From Caldilineaceae bacterium (GTDB taxonomy: Bacteria; Chloroflexota; Anaerolineae; Caldilineales; Caldilineaceae), in the NCBI GenBank assembly GCA_020634755.1, contig JACKBC010000018.1, positions 1 through 64,000 on the forward strand: a stretch of DNA of 64,000 nt, in the 5' to 3' direction. The notes under the pieces were generated by a model. That model made no database searches and was not told the origin of the DNA. It saw only the letters and a list, made by a program, of their open reading frames with translations. Positions within the stretch are counted from its first letter, which is position 1, and every line of letters starts with the position of its first letter. A program made the translations under genes and the position numbers. Below, in pieces: positions 1-8,616 of this stretch.

Positions 1-344
1 TGGCCGGGCGCAATCTGCAATGTGCTGGTCATGGGGAAAGTTGCCACCCGCGACTTGGTTGCCAGCTGCCAGCCGGCCAACGCTTGGCTATCTTGCCCGA
101 TGTTCCAGAGCAAAATGGCCTCGTCTGGTTCACCGCTAATGGCGCTGTCGATGTGGGCCGCGGCAATTAGCACACGCGCCGGGGGCGCCCCATAGATAAT
201 GGGCAGAAAAAGGGTGGGCTGGGGTTCAGATTGGGCGCGGCCCAAAAGGGGCAACGCGGCCATCACTAACGTGAGGCCAAGCGGTCCGATTAACATGCAC
301 CGCATGCGCCGGACCACCTTTGGAAAGAAAGAGAGCCACTGCAT
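1..344 (-). CDS. Secreted lamin-tail-type (LTD) protein, N-terminal part only
   Basis: The gene starts at the ATG at 344-342, preceded by AGGAGTGA, and runs off the left edge, so only about 114 residues are visible. The first ~37 residues form a signal peptide with a hydrophobic core. The text after it (FLPIIYG, then VLIAAAHIDSAISGEPDEAI and ILLWNIG...LAGWQL) resembles the start of a lamin tail domain, an immunoglobulin-like fold common in secreted bacterial proteins. It lies 87 bases downstream of the sortase gene on the same strand with a hairpin between them, so it may belong to the same envelope cluster. The C-terminus is outside the window, so it cannot be said whether it carries a sorting signal. 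Confidence 0.6.
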   Translation of the reverse strand, partial: MQWLSFFPKVVRRMRCMLIGPLGLTLVMAALPLLGRAQSEPQPTLFLPIIYGAPPARVLIAAAHIDSAISGEPDEAILLWNIGQDSQALAGWQLATKSRVATFPMTSTLQIAPG

Positions 345-368
345 ATTCACTCCTGTTAGGATCGGAAC

Positions 369-393
369 AGATCGATTCGGCGTGAATCGATCT
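369..393. terminator. 10-bp perfect inverted repeat between sortase and LTD genes
   Basis: AGATCGATTC and GAATCGATCT are separated by 5 bases. No T-tract follows, so this may be an attenuator or operator rather than a true terminator. Confidence 0.35.
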
Positions 394-431
394 AGGACGT
401 TGGAAATGAGGCAGGAGTGTGTGGCTCTATT

Positions 432-1028
432 TTAATTGACTTTGCGGGTAAAAACAACCAGCCGGTTGGTGTAATTCTGGGCGCTGCGGTTCCAACTGCC
501 CGTACAGGTGATCAGGTTGAGCTCGCTTTGCAATGTAAAGCCGAATACCTCATCAAATGGCGTCGCTGTATACGGATACGTACTTTTGTGGGTCACTTCA
601 AAATGGGATTCGGTCCCATCAGTGTGGACAACAATGACGCTATCCCCAGCCTGCAGCGAACCAATACGATAGAAGACTGCGGGTACGCCGCCAATGGCAT
701 CCAGATGTCCAGCCAGCACCGCCTTGCCGATTTCTCCTGGTATGGCGCCCCGATTGTACCAGGCCACATCTTCTACATAGGTGGGTGCGCCCATGGAACC
801 ATTATCGGCCAGTCCCACGCTTTCGATGCTGGCGTCTACATCCAGACGGGGAATCTTAAGCCGGGCTGGTGGAGATGCCGGTGCAGCCGTTGCCAACGTC
901 GCTAGTTCGCGCCAAGAGCCGACTGTCGGCGCACGGTTGGCATCCCCCAGCAGCGTAACCTGACAGGCAGAGGTGGCAAAACTGAGCAGGATGAAAATGA
1001 GAACGAGAGCAAATTTATGGCGAAACAT
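432..1028 (-). CDS. Sortase (class F/E-like), lipoprotein-type N-terminus
   Basis: This 198-residue protein has an N-terminal hydrophobic segment ending in a lipobox-like SAC (Cys at about 22), then a sortase domain from about residue 55 to the end. The three catalytic residues of sortases are visible: His in AGHLD, Cys in LITCTG and Arg in YTNRLVV. Sortases are membrane-bound transpeptidases that cleave a sorting motif and join proteins to cell-surface acceptors. The short domain with no extra C-terminal membrane helix fits the class F/E groups of Gram-positives and Chloroflexota. The start ATG has AAGAAG upstream. A candidate substrate, the LTD protein, follows on the same strand. The exact class is inferred. 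Confidence 0.85.
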   Translation of the reverse strand: MFRHKFALVLIFILLSFATSACQVTLLGDANRAPTVGSWRELATLATAAPASPPARLKIPRLDVDASIESVGLADNGSMGAPTYVEDVAWYNRGAIPGEIGKAVLAGHLDAIGGVPAVFYRIGSLQAGDSVIVVHTDGTESHFEVTHKSTYPYTATPFDEVFGFTLQSELNLITCTGSWNRSAQNYTNRLVVFTRKVN

Positions 1029-1128
1029 AGTCTACTTCTTAGGGTTGGTGTTTGAAAAAAAGGGGAATTGGCTACGCTGCCCAATCCCCCTTTGGCTTAG
1101 CATGGGGTATTCACAAGTTGTAGGGAGA

Positions 1129-1225
1129 CGCCTCTCCCAGATTTGGCGCTGAAGCGCCAAATCTGTCCCTCTCCACAGGGTGGAGAGGGACGCGGCGCAC
1201 CCAGGGTGCAGAGCCGGGAGAGGCG
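1129..1225. repeat. Cloverleaf-like nested inverted repeat
   Basis: An outer stem (CGCCTCTCCC at 1129-1138 with GGGAGAGGCG at 1216-1225) encloses three hairpins. These are a 12-bp perfect stem at 1139-1164 (AGATTTGGCGCT / AGCGCCAAATCT, 2-base loop), an 11-bp stem at 1165-1191 (GTCCCTCTCCA / TGGAGAGGGAC), and a 6-bp stem at 1197-1209 (GCACCC / GGGTGC). It lies in the 236-bp gap between the ferritin-like gene and the sortase gene. Confidence 0.7.
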
Positions 1226-1264
1226 GTGTGACGGCGAATAGGCCCAACTTGGTGACGCACCCAC

Positions 1265-1933
1265 TCAGAACGGCCGATTTGACGGAGCCATAGGGCGCCG
1301 CAAACCACCGCGGCCCGTCATGGGCCAATCGGCGGGAGCAGTGCTAAGGATGGGCGTAATTGCTGCCACTACTTCGTCCATGGTCTTGGCTTCGGCAAAG
1401 GCCGGTGAGACCGGCTTGCTCACCAGATCGGCCAGCACGGCGGCGTGTTGACCTTCCACGTTGTGAATGCTCACGGCCGCGGTCAGCAAGTCTTTGTTCT
1501 GTATATTACCGGCCTGGCCCAGGTAGGCAGCCGCCCCCAATTCTTCCAACGTTTGGAAATAATCGAGTACTTCCGGCCCGGTCTGAAAATCTGGCCAGTT
1601 GTAGTTGGCCTGGGCGCGTACGGGCGTACCGCCCAGCTTTGTAATCGTGCCGGTGAGCGCCACCACGTGTGCAGCCTCTTGATTGCCAAATTCGACAAAG
1701 TAGTCGCGGGCGGCGCCATCCAACAAATTAATGTTATTGGCCACTTCATAGGCCCGCGATTCCAGATGTTCCAGCGTCAAGGCGTAGTTGAGAATATCAA
1801 TGTCGGACGTTTCGCTTTGGGCAAAGGCTGGCTGGCTCATCACTTTTGTGCTAGCCAGGGCGGCGGTGAAGGCGGCAATGGCGCTGGCTTTAATAAACGC
1901 GCGCCGGTTAAGCGTATAGGATTGCTGATTCAT
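1265..1933 (-). CDS. Tat-exported ferritin-like domain protein (copy B)
   Basis: This 222-residue protein has a twin-arginine signal (NRRAFIKAS, residues ~8-16), a hydrophobic stretch and an AFAQ cleavage site. A four-helix ferritin-like region follows (~38-200) with ALTLEHLESRAYE, FGNQEAAHVVAL and VEGQHAAVL. These Glu/His positions match the desiccation-related, Ferritin_2-like (PF13668-type) family. The start is taken at the ATG at 1933 because AGGAGC precedes it; a longer frame upstream lacks a signal peptide at its start. It lies 49 bases after the large cupredoxin lipoprotein and parallels the copy at 5012-5632, so the three probably form one transcription unit. A role in metal or oxidative-stress handling outside the membrane is inferred. 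Confidence 0.85.
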   Translation of the reverse strand: MNQQSYTLNRRAFIKASAIAAFTAALASTKVMSQPAFAQSETSDIDILNYALTLEHLESRAYEVANNINLLDGAARDYFVEFGNQEAAHVVALTGTITKLGGTPVRAQANYNWPDFQTGPEVLDYFQTLEELGAAAYLGQAGNIQNKDLLTAAVSIHNVEGQHAAVLADLVSKPVSPAFAEAKTMDEVVAAITPILSTAPADWPMTGRGGLRRPMAPSNRPF

Positions 1934-1982
1934 AAGATTGCTCCTGTAATGTTTAGTTGTTGGATATTCTGTTGATTTTCGG

Positions 1983-4883
1983 TTATTGCTCGACAACCAC
2001 GACCATCCCGCGCATATTGGGATGCCGCTTGCAGAAATAAGCATATTCGCCCGCCTCGGTAAAGGTAAAGGAGAAGCTTTCACCTTGATTAAAGAAACCG
2101 GAGTCGAAGACGCCCGTTTCCGCATCGGGCGCGCCAGAGGTAACCGTGTGATCAATGGCGTCGGTGTTGGTCCACGTCACCGTTGCGCCCACTGGCACTT
2201 CCACCCTCTGCGGCGAAAAGATAAAGGTGTCGATGGTCAATTCCAACGTATTGGCCGGCACTTCTTCCTCAGCATCTGCGGCCATGGACGCAGCTTCGCT
2301 ATCAGCTGGCGATGTACTCGTGGCTGTTTCATCCATCATTTCAGCCGCGGGGAATCGATCGGGAAACTGGCCCGCAATGGCGTCGGTGAGCGGGTTGGCG
2401 ATGATCTGCATGTGGCCATACGAGGCTCGCAGCGATGCATACATCTGGGTATAGTCCTGAGCTGCGGCGGCATTGATGGCATCCAGACTCATGCTGGCGT
2501 GCAATTGAACCAGCTCGGTCACGGCATCTACCGGCAACAATGGATTGGCGCTGCTGAGGAAGGCGGCAAATTCATCGGCATAGCCCACCAGATTAGCGAG
2601 CGCGGCGTCTTGTTTGTCTTGGTTGCCATCGATAATGGCCAGTTCATAATCGGTGAAAAGGCCAATGTGTTTGCGCCAAAGGGCCAGAAAAGCATCGCCC
2701 GCCGCGTCCCCATAAATAGAGCCAACCGCATTGGCCAGATCCACCGAATTGGCGTCCAAGGCGGCTGCCGCCGCTTCATATTCAATGTTGCGTGCGTGGA
2801 TAGCGGCATCGGCGCTCCTGACGACGAGAAAGGCATGTTCCGCCAGCAACATGTTGAGCGCCGAGCGCACGTCGGCTTCGGTCGAATCAACCGCGCCCGG
2901 AAAGAGCGCCGGAAATTGCTGGCTCAAGGCGCCGGCAATGGCGGTTGCTTCCATATCCATGTGGGCGTAGGCCATGCGCAACGCCATGTATGCCGTTTGC
3001 TGATCACCGGATTCCTGCGGTGTGGGGAGGGCCTGCGCATCGATCACGGCCACCAATGTGGCTACATGTGAACGTAGGGCCGCGGCCACTGTCGCCTGCG
3101 GCAGAAACGGATTGGCCGCTTCCATAAAGGCGCCAAAATCTTCAGCATAGCCATCCAGATCGGCCAGCGCCTTTTCCTGCATGGCCTGATCGCCAGTAGC
3201 CAAACCGGTTGTGTAATCCACAAAGAAGCCAATATGCGTGCGCCACAGCGCCAAAAACGCATCCTGCGCCTCGGCGCCATAAACGGTTCCGATCAGCGCC
3301 GCAATCTCCTGCGAATTGGCGTCCAGCGCATTGGCCGCGGCTTCAAATTCAGCTTGGCGTCCACGCAAGGCGGCCTCGGTGGCGCTGCTGGCCAGCAACA
3401 CGTGCTCGCCCAGCAGGCGGTCCAGCGTGGCGCGCAGCGCGCCGGCAGTCATGATCATGGCCATTTCCGCTGGTTCTTCAGCGTCCATATCCGCCATATC
3501 GCTATGGTCCATCATGTCCGCATCGGCCTTCCCATCCATTGCCATCTCCGCGCCAAACATATGGGGAAACTGCACAACAATGGCGTGGGTCAACGCGCCG
3601 GCAATCATACGCATGTGGGCATAGGCTTCTCGTAAATGCAGGTAGGCCGCCATATAATCGCCAGCAACCTGAGCATCGATCACTGCGGTCAACGTTCCCA
3701 CGTGTGGGCCCAACGCATCGGCCACCGCTGCCTTGGGCAGATTGGGATTGGCCGCTTCGAGAAAAGCGCCAAAATCTTCGGCATACCCAGCCAGCGCATC
3801 CAGCGCCGCTTGCTTACCCGCTTCATTACCTGTGGCCGCCCCTTCGGTATAGTCGACAAAAAAGTCAATATGCGTGCGCCACAGCGCCAGGAACGCCTCG
3901 CCTGCATCAGCGCCATAGACCGAGCCGATGGCCGCGGCCAGATCAAGCGAATTGGCATCCAGCGCCATGGCCGCGGCTTCAATTTCCGCGTGGCGTTCGC
4001 CCACGGCGGCGCTAGTCGCCATAGCGGCCAGATAGGTGTGCTCGGCCAGCAGCATGTTCAATCGTGCGCCCAACTCGGCCGCCGCATCACTGGCATCTCC
4101 GGGAAAGCGCTCGGGAAACTGGGTGCTGATGGCGCCGGCCAGAGCAGTGGCAATCATATCCATGTGCGCATATGCTTCGCGCAAGTGTGTATAGGCCATT
4201 TCCGCATTGCCAGCGGCCTGGGCATCGATGGCGGCAGTCAACGTGCGCACGTGTGGGCCCAGCGCATCAGCTACGGCGGCCTTGGGCAGATTGGGATTGG
4301 CCGCTTCTAGAAAGGCGCCAAAGTCCTCACCGTACCCGGCCAGCGCATCCAGCGCCGCCTGCTTGCCCGCCTCGTCATCCGTGGCCACGGCGGTGGTATA
4401 ATCCACAAAAAAGCCAATGTGCGTGCGCCAGAGCGCTAAAAATGCATCCTGTGCGTCGGCGCCATAGACAAGACCAATGGCGCCGGCCAGATCCACCGAG
4501 TTCATATCGAGCGCGTTGGCGGCGGCCTCAAACTCAGCCTCGCGACCGCCCAATGCGGCCGCCGTGGCGCTACTGGCCAGCAACACGTGCTCACCCAGTA
4601 ATTGATCCAGCGTCACCCGTAGCGCCGCTGCCGTCATCACCATTTCGGTGGCAGGTATTGCTGCATGCGCCATGTCATCCTTGGTGTCGTCCGCCATTTC
4701 ATTCGGGGCGGCTTCCGACTCGGCTGACTCCATAGCGGTCATTGTCGGCCTATTGGCAGTAGATCCATCCTGCATTACCTGCCCCATTTGTTCAGGCGCC
4801 TGGCAGGCCGCCAGCAATATGCTAAAAAGTAATAGGATGACGACGAGCGCGCCCGCCCTATTTTTTTTCTTACTTGTATACAT
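1983..4883 (-). CDS. Lipoprotein with four tandem His-rich helical units and a C-terminal cupredoxin domain
   Basis: This 966-residue protein begins with a lipoprotein signal (lipobox LLAAC, Cys27), preceded by AAGGAG. Four homologous units of ~175 residues follow at about 86-262, 272-444, 480-662 and 672-845. Each repeats the pattern L(G/A)EH, AALDANS, YG, FLALWR.HI, DY, YAEDFGAFLEAANP and YAHM, with conserved histidines. Acidic Met-rich linkers (e.g. residues 445-475) separate the pairs. The last ~90 residues are a plastocyanin-like domain with a type-1 copper set: His912, Cys951, His954 and Met957 (C-x2-H-x2-M). It is flanked by two ferritin-like genes on the same strand. The cupredoxin assignment is firm. 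I do not recognise the repeat unit as a named domain; metal binding by its histidines is inference. Confidence 0.85.
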   Translation of the reverse strand: MYTSKKKNRAGALVVILLLFSILLAACQAPEQMGQVMQDGSTANRPTMTAMESAESEAAPNEMADDTKDDMAHAAIPATEMVMTAAALRVTLDQLLGEHVLLASSATAAALGGREAEFEAAANALDMNSVDLAGAIGLVYGADAQDAFLALWRTHIGFFVDYTTAVATDDEAGKQAALDALAGYGEDFGAFLEAANPNLPKAAVADALGPHVRTLTAAIDAQAAGNAEMAYTHLREAYAHMDMIATALAGAISTQFPERFPGDASDAAAELGARLNMLLAEHTYLAAMATSAAVGERHAEIEAAAMALDANSLDLAAAIGSVYGADAGEAFLALWRTHIDFFVDYTEGAATGNEAGKQAALDALAGYAEDFGAFLEAANPNLPKAAVADALGPHVGTLTAVIDAQVAGDYMAAYLHLREAYAHMRMIAGALTHAIVVQFPHMFGAEMAMDGKADADMMDHSDMADMDAEEPAEMAMIMTAGALRATLDRLLGEHVLLASSATEAALRGRQAEFEAAANALDANSQEIAALIGTVYGAEAQDAFLALWRTHIGFFVDYTTGLATGDQAMQEKALADLDGYAEDFGAFMEAANPFLPQATVAAALRSHVATLVAVIDAQALPTPQESGDQQTAYMALRMAYAHMDMEATAIAGALSQQFPALFPGAVDSTEADVRSALNMLLAEHAFLVVRSADAAIHARNIEYEAAAAALDANSVDLANAVGSIYGDAAGDAFLALWRKHIGLFTDYELAIIDGNQDKQDAALANLVGYADEFAAFLSSANPLLPVDAVTELVQLHASMSLDAINAAAAQDYTQMYASLRASYGHMQIIANPLTDAIAGQFPDRFPAAEMMDETATSTSPADSEAASMAADAEEEVPANTLELTIDTFIFSPQRVEVPVGATVTWTNTDAIDHTVTSGAPDAETGVFDSGFFNQGESFSFTFTEAGEYAYFCKRHPNMRGMVVVVEQ

Positions 4884-5011
4884 AAGCGTTTACTCCTTCT
4901 ATCTGTCCATCCGCTGAAGCATGCCCTGCCACGAGTCCATCTTACAGACATCATATGGGCGCCACGTAAATCTATGGGCGCTTCGTAAGTCGTGCATTTT
5001 CTGGATTAGCC

Positions 5012-5632
5012 TTACTGCCCCAAAATTGGTCCGACTTTGGCATTGACTTCGTCAATTGTCAGGCTGGGCGTTGTGCTGGCGGGGACAGGCGGCAAACCGC
5101 TCAACAGGTTGATGATGGCGGCGTGGCGCGCTTCCACCTGCACAATGCTGCCGGCCGCGGCCAAATAGGCCTTGTTTTCAATAAAGGCCGCTGCGCCCTG
5201 ATAGGCGCCAACGCCTACATCTTCGGCCACTTTGGCAAAGCCCAAAATGGCTTCACGGCTGTCGAATGGGGGAAAATTGTAGTTTTCTTGCGCTTGGGCT
5301 GGCGTTTCACCCAGCTGCGACAATACATTGGCCAAGGCATCTACATGGGCCGCTTCGTGTTCACCAAAGCTTTGCAGATAGCTCATCTCTTTACCACTCA
5401 AAATGCCCGTGGCCAACATGTCTTGATACATGCGCGCCTCCAGATGCTCCAGCGTCAGCGCAAATTGCAAAATATCAACATCGGTCAAATCCTGGGCAAA
5501 GGCGCGGCCGAGCCCTATGGCCGAAGTGGCGGCCAAACTGCCGGCAATCGCCATGCTGCCACGCACAAATGTGCGGCGCGCGGCGGCAAAATCCAAAAGT
5601 TCCTGCAAATGTTCATTCATACTCATATTCAT
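5012..5632 (-). CDS. Ferritin-like domain protein (copy A), exported
   Basis: This 206-residue protein has a Tat-like N-terminus (ARRTFVRGSMAIAGSLAA, then AFAQ) and a ferritin-like four-helix body with ALTLEHLEARMYQ, FGEHEAAHVDAL and VEARHAAII. These place the expected metal-ligand Glu and His residues in the same order as in the copy at 1265-1933. The start ATG at 5632 has AAAGGAA upstream; other in-frame ATGs follow within five codons. It is the first gene of the minus-strand series ferritin-like A, cupredoxin lipoprotein, ferritin-like B. The 128-bp gap before the lipoprotein gene may hold its own promoter. The two ferritin-like proteins are diverged paralogues, not a recent duplication. 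Confidence 0.85.
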   Translation of the reverse strand: MNMSMNEHLQELLDFAAARRTFVRGSMAIAGSLAATSAIGLGRAFAQDLTDVDILQFALTLEHLEARMYQDMLATGILSGKEMSYLQSFGEHEAAHVDALANVLSQLGETPAQAQENYNFPPFDSREAILGFAKVAEDVGVGAYQGAAAFIENKAYLAAAGSIVQVEARHAAIINLLSGLPPVPASTTPSLTIDEVNAKVGPILGQ

Positions 5633-5989
5633 ATTGATTTCCTTTATAGTTGTATTCAGCCGGCTTTTGCTGAAAGGCTGGGATTATTCTAGTGTTCTAT
5701 CCGCCCTGAAATGAGAGAGAGTAATCAGCGTCAGAACACCAATGTCTCGTCACATAACGCTGGGTGCATTTCGATCAAAGCAGACGTGACGAGACCCTAG
5801 GTTTTGTGTGATCAAAAAAGCCAGGTTGAGCAGCGGCACTACTTAACATGACGTAAGAATTGTGCGAATGGATCACACGAATATGGGTTTGATGTATAAG
5901 TGGGTATTTTGGTGGTTAAAGGCTTAAATTGATTTCAATGTAGAGGGAGAAATAGCGGACCATAGAAGAAGAAACAAGAAGTGGGGCGT
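5633..5989. other. Intergenic region, no gene seen; one inverted repeat
   Basis: No open frame with coding character is seen. The only structure noted is GTCTCGTCAC at 5744-5753 paired with GTGACGAGAC at 5786-5795. The leader and promoter of the ferritin/cupredoxin series must lie near its left end. Confidence 0.4.
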
Positions 5990-6202
5990 TTAGAAGAGTT
6001 CCGGCATTTCGATTGGCTCGGGCTGTGGCCGACAGAGCCCGCAAAAAAGCGCATCGCTGACCACGATCGCTTTGGGCGTCTGTTCCTTGCCCAGATAGAT
6101 CGTCAGAATAAAGGGCATCGTTTCCATATGGTCATGGCAGACGGCGCGCCCACAAAAACGGCACGTACCGCGCGCTGGATTTTCGCATTGAAAGCAGAGC
6201 AT
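5990..6202 (-). CDS. Small zinc-binding protein (B-box-like Cys/His cluster)
   Basis: This 70-residue protein starts LCFQCENPARGTCRFCGR followed by AVCHDHM and ends with FCGLCRP. Two CxxC pairs, a CH-x-H pair and a final CxxC form a compact zinc-finger pattern like bacterial B-box-type small proteins. An AGGAACCGG sequence lies about 10 bases before the ATG. It begins 35 bases after the end of the PrsW-like gene on the same strand, so it is probably the last gene of the sensor/MinD/wHTH/PrsW operon. The enclosed mid-part (ILTIYLGKEQTPKAIVVSD) is beta-rich. Function is unknown; a protein-protein or regulatory role is inferred from fold type only. Confidence 0.75.
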   Translation of the reverse strand: MLCFQCENPARGTCRFCGRAVCHDHMETMPFILTIYLGKEQTPKAIVVSDALFCGLCRPQPEPIEMPELF

Positions 6203-6237
6203 GATGGTTCCGGTTCCTGTCGAATGTAATCAAATCT

Positions 6238-7335
6238 TTACAAGGTCAATTCAGACGTTGCTTTATCGGTGTTGTCGACCTTCTGCCCAAGCGAACGCCA
6301 TACGTCGACATTGGATGCACGCGGACTTTCAAGTCTGGTCGCCAACCCGGCCCAGAATGATTCGATATTGGGTGGCAAAAGCGAACGCACATAGATGAGA
6401 CAATAGACGCCAACCGCCTGGCGCAGCAGATCGACCTGCCGGCGCATCACAACAATTTGATCGGCCAGTTCCTCCCGCAAAGCTGGATCGGGGGTCATGG
6501 CTTGGACCTTGTGCTTCAGGCCGATCTGGGCCTGAAGACGCAGAAATTGCTCTACTTGCTGGCGCTTTTCTGGGCCAAAGCGCAGCTCAATCGGTTTGAG
6601 CAGGGCGCCCAAATCGGTTAGCTGCTGGACAACGGCGGCCTCACCATGCGAAACACCAAGCTGTAGACCCAGTGATTCGTGCAGCCAGCGCCGCTCTTCA
6701 CGCAAGCCGTGCCGAATCAGCAACGCGGTGAGCAGCACGCCCCCCAAACCGACGCACAGGGCCTGTAGCAACACGCTGGGCGAGAGTGGTTGCGAAATCA
6801 GGCGGTTAAAGGTAATGTGGACGCCGATCGCTGCGCTCCAGCCGATGAGCAACGACACAATGCGCGTGGATTGGCGGCCAAAGCGCATTTTCCCCAGGGC
6901 CACACCCACCAAGGCGCTTGTGCTCCCATGCATGAGCGAGGTAGAGAAAGAGCGCATGAGGCTAAGCGCAAGCCCACTTTGAAACGTAATGAGATAGTAG
7001 GGCGTCTCTAGAATGGCAAACGCGGCGCCCACAGCGAAGCCGTAGATGGCGCCGTCCACAAAATAGGTAAAATCGGGGCGGCGCACAAAATAGACCAGCA
7101 CCAGCGATTTGACCAGCTCTTCCACAATGGGCGCCACAAAAACCAGCACCACCCCAACGGCAAATCGGCGTGCAAAGATGGTATTGATGCCATAGGAAAG
7201 GGCAAAAGCCATAAACCCCCAAACAATGCAGACGATCAGCGCCCGTTTTGTGACGGACGCGTAGAGATCCAGCCGCCACACCAAGAAGAGAAAAAGCAGC
7301 GGAATCGCAATGGCAACCAATATCGGCAGCATCAA
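6238..7335 (-). CDS. PrsW-type intramembrane metalloprotease
   Basis: This 365-residue protein has an N-terminal half of about seven membrane helices bearing the PrsW/CAAX-like protease signature: EELVK (Glu72, Glu73, Lys76), FAVGAAFAILE (Glu110) and a His in SLMHGSTSA (His136). PrsW-family proteins cleave membrane substrates such as anti-sigma factors. The C-terminal ~150 residues are soluble, rich in Arg, Gln and Leu, and probably helical, an extension not needed for catalysis. Its ATG overlaps the stop of the upstream winged-helix gene by 4 bases (7332-7335), showing translational coupling. Neighbours are a membrane sensor and a MinD-like ATPase, so regulated proteolysis of a partner in this module is a reasonable inference. 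The substrate is unknown. Confidence 0.85.
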   Translation of the reverse strand: MMLPILVAIAIPLLFLFLVWRLDLYASVTKRALIVCIVWGFMAFALSYGINTIFARRFAVGVVLVFVAPIVEELVKSLVLVYFVRRPDFTYFVDGAIYGFAVGAAFAILETPYYLITFQSGLALSLMRSFSTSLMHGSTSALVGVALGKMRFGRQSTRIVSLLIGWSAAIGVHITFNRLISQPLSPSVLLQALCVGLGGVLLTALLIRHGLREERRWLHESLGLQLGVSHGEAAVVQQLTDLGALLKPIELRFGPEKRQQVEQFLRLQAQIGLKHKVQAMTPDPALREELADQIVVMRRQVDLLRQAVGVYCLIYVRSLLPPNIESFWAGLATRLESPRASNVDVWRSLGQKVDNTDKATSELTL

Positions 7336-7706
7336 GATTCACCCTGCCCCGTCTCTGATTTACCGATTTTTTCATCTAGCGCAGACCATATATTAAGCGG
7401 CAGCGACGCACCGCGTTTGCGAGCAAAGCGCACTTGATAGCCAACGTTCTCCTCCTCAGTACCGCGCTCGATCTTGCGCAGAAAGCCCTGCATTACCAGC
7501 GCATCGACCATGGCCCGGACGCGCTGCTTGCTCTCGCCAGCCTGGGTAACCAGTTCAGAGAAGCTCGCCTCCTGCCGATCCAGTAGCCAATTCATGAGTT
7601 TGCGCTCGGCGTCGGGCAGGGAGAGGAGATCGGCCATACTCAACCCGCGCGCCTTCTCGCGTGCATTCAGTTCATGCTGCAGGCGATCAAACAAACCTCC
7701 ACTCAT
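7332..7706 (-). CDS. Winged-helix DNA-binding-like protein in the MinD/PrsW module
   Basis: This 124-residue protein has a central segment (about 28-90) that reads as a winged helix: LSLPDAERKLMNWLLDRQ, SFSELVTQAGESKQRVRAM as helix-turn-helix, then VMQGFLRKIERGTEEENVGY as the wing. It has no signal peptide or membrane segment. It overlaps both neighbours by 4 bases (7703-7706 and 7332-7335), so MinD-like ATPase, this protein and PrsW are translated as a coupled set. It could be the transcription regulator of the operon or a small adaptor that uses the fold for protein binding. No exact family is recognised. Confidence 0.75.
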   Translation of the reverse strand: MSGGLFDRLQHELNAREKARGLSMADLLSLPDAERKLMNWLLDRQEASFSELVTQAGESKQRVRAMVDALVMQGFLRKIERGTEEENVGYQVRFARKRGASLPLNIWSALDEKIGKSETGQGES

Positions 7707-8479
7707 GAAGCCTCCTGACAGACTTGTGCGGCAATCGCCCGTATCGTGGCCGAAAGTGGATGTTCAGGATGGCGCAGGCAGAAGATGCCGCGGCTGCCCA
7801 GCCGAATCATTTCCTCATCGAGCGGCATAATTGCGGCCACCGGCGCGTCATACGTCGATTCGACCTGCTGCCGCAAATCGTCCTTGTCCGACGTGGGCAA
7901 TACCTTGTTTAGCACCACGAGCAGACGCGGCACATCCAGCTTGCGCGCCACGTCAATGGTGACGGCTGTACCCTGATAATCTTGATGGTCGGGGCGCATA
8001 ATGACCACGAGCGTATCCGAAATCGCCAGCGAAAGCAATGTTTCTTCATTGAGACCGGGGTGCGTATCAATCAAGAGATAGTCGAGATTCAGCCGCTGCA
8101 CCAGCGCACGGAAGCCATTGTTGAGCAAGCCAACGTCATACCCATCGCGCAGCACGCGCGTGATCTCGCCCGCTTTTAAGCTCGAAGGAATCAAATAGAT
8201 CGCGCCATCCAGCGACGGTTCCTTCTCGGTACGAATCACAGCGCTGACGTCATAGGCTGCTTCCTCAATCGGGCAGTGGCCCCACAAATAGTCGTTCAGG
8301 GCCCGATCCATTTGTGCATCATCCATACCAAAGATCAGGTGAATGCCTGGCGACTGAATATCGGTATCGATTACGCCAACGCGCTTGCCCTGCTGCGCAA
8401 TTGTAGCGGCCAGGTTCGCCGTAATATTTGATTTTCCGGTTCCACCGCGATATGAGTGAACGGAGATAATTTTAGACAT
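7703..8479 (-). CDS. MinD/ParA-like P-loop ATPase
   Basis: This 258-residue protein has the deviant Walker A box RGGTGKSN (residues 11-18), followed by GVIDTDIQSPGIHLIFG, the standard switch of MinD/ParA/BchL ATPases. LLIDTHPGLNEETLLSL serves as Walker B and switch II, and VVLNKV as the base-specificity segment. It lacks an obvious C-terminal amphipathic MinD membrane helix. It follows the WD40-HAMP sensor gene by 137 bases and overlaps the winged-helix gene by 4. In this context it is probably not a cell-division MinD but an ATPase coupled to the sensor. That role is inference; the family call is firm. Confidence 0.9.
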   Translation of the reverse strand: MSKIISVHSYRGGTGKSNITANLAATIAQQGKRVGVIDTDIQSPGIHLIFGMDDAQMDRALNDYLWGHCPIEEAAYDVSAVIRTEKEPSLDGAIYLIPSSLKAGEITRVLRDGYDVGLLNNGFRALVQRLNLDYLLIDTHPGLNEETLLSLAISDTLVVIMRPDHQDYQGTAVTIDVARKLDVPRLLVVLNKVLPTSDKDDLRQQVESTYDAPVAAIMPLDEEMIRLGSRGIFCLRHPEHPLSATIRAIAAQVCQEAS

Positions 8480-8616
8480 GTGCTGATTCCTTTGGACGTT
8501 CGCTTATCGCTGGTAACAATTCAGCCGTCGCCTGCGCTTGTGATGCCCTGCGCGACGCCGAAGGGTCAAAGGCGGAGGCTGTCGAAGCCGGCCTCCGCCC
8601 TCGAGGGACTGAATCG
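8480..8616. repeat. REP-like sequence between sensor and MinD-like genes
   Basis: The spacer holds a diverged copy (about 8525-8610) of the GCGACGCCGAAGGGTC repeat that is better preserved at 11043-11097. GGCGGAGGC and GCCTCCGCC can pair (8571-8605). Confidence 0.5.

Noticed and set aside
1983..4883. Assembly artefact as the origin of the four-fold repeat
   Set aside because: The four units differ at many positions and linkers differ in length, so it is a genuine old duplication.
7703..8479. Cell-division MinD or plasmid ParA
   Set aside because: No minC, minE, parB or origin features are nearby; the operon context differs.
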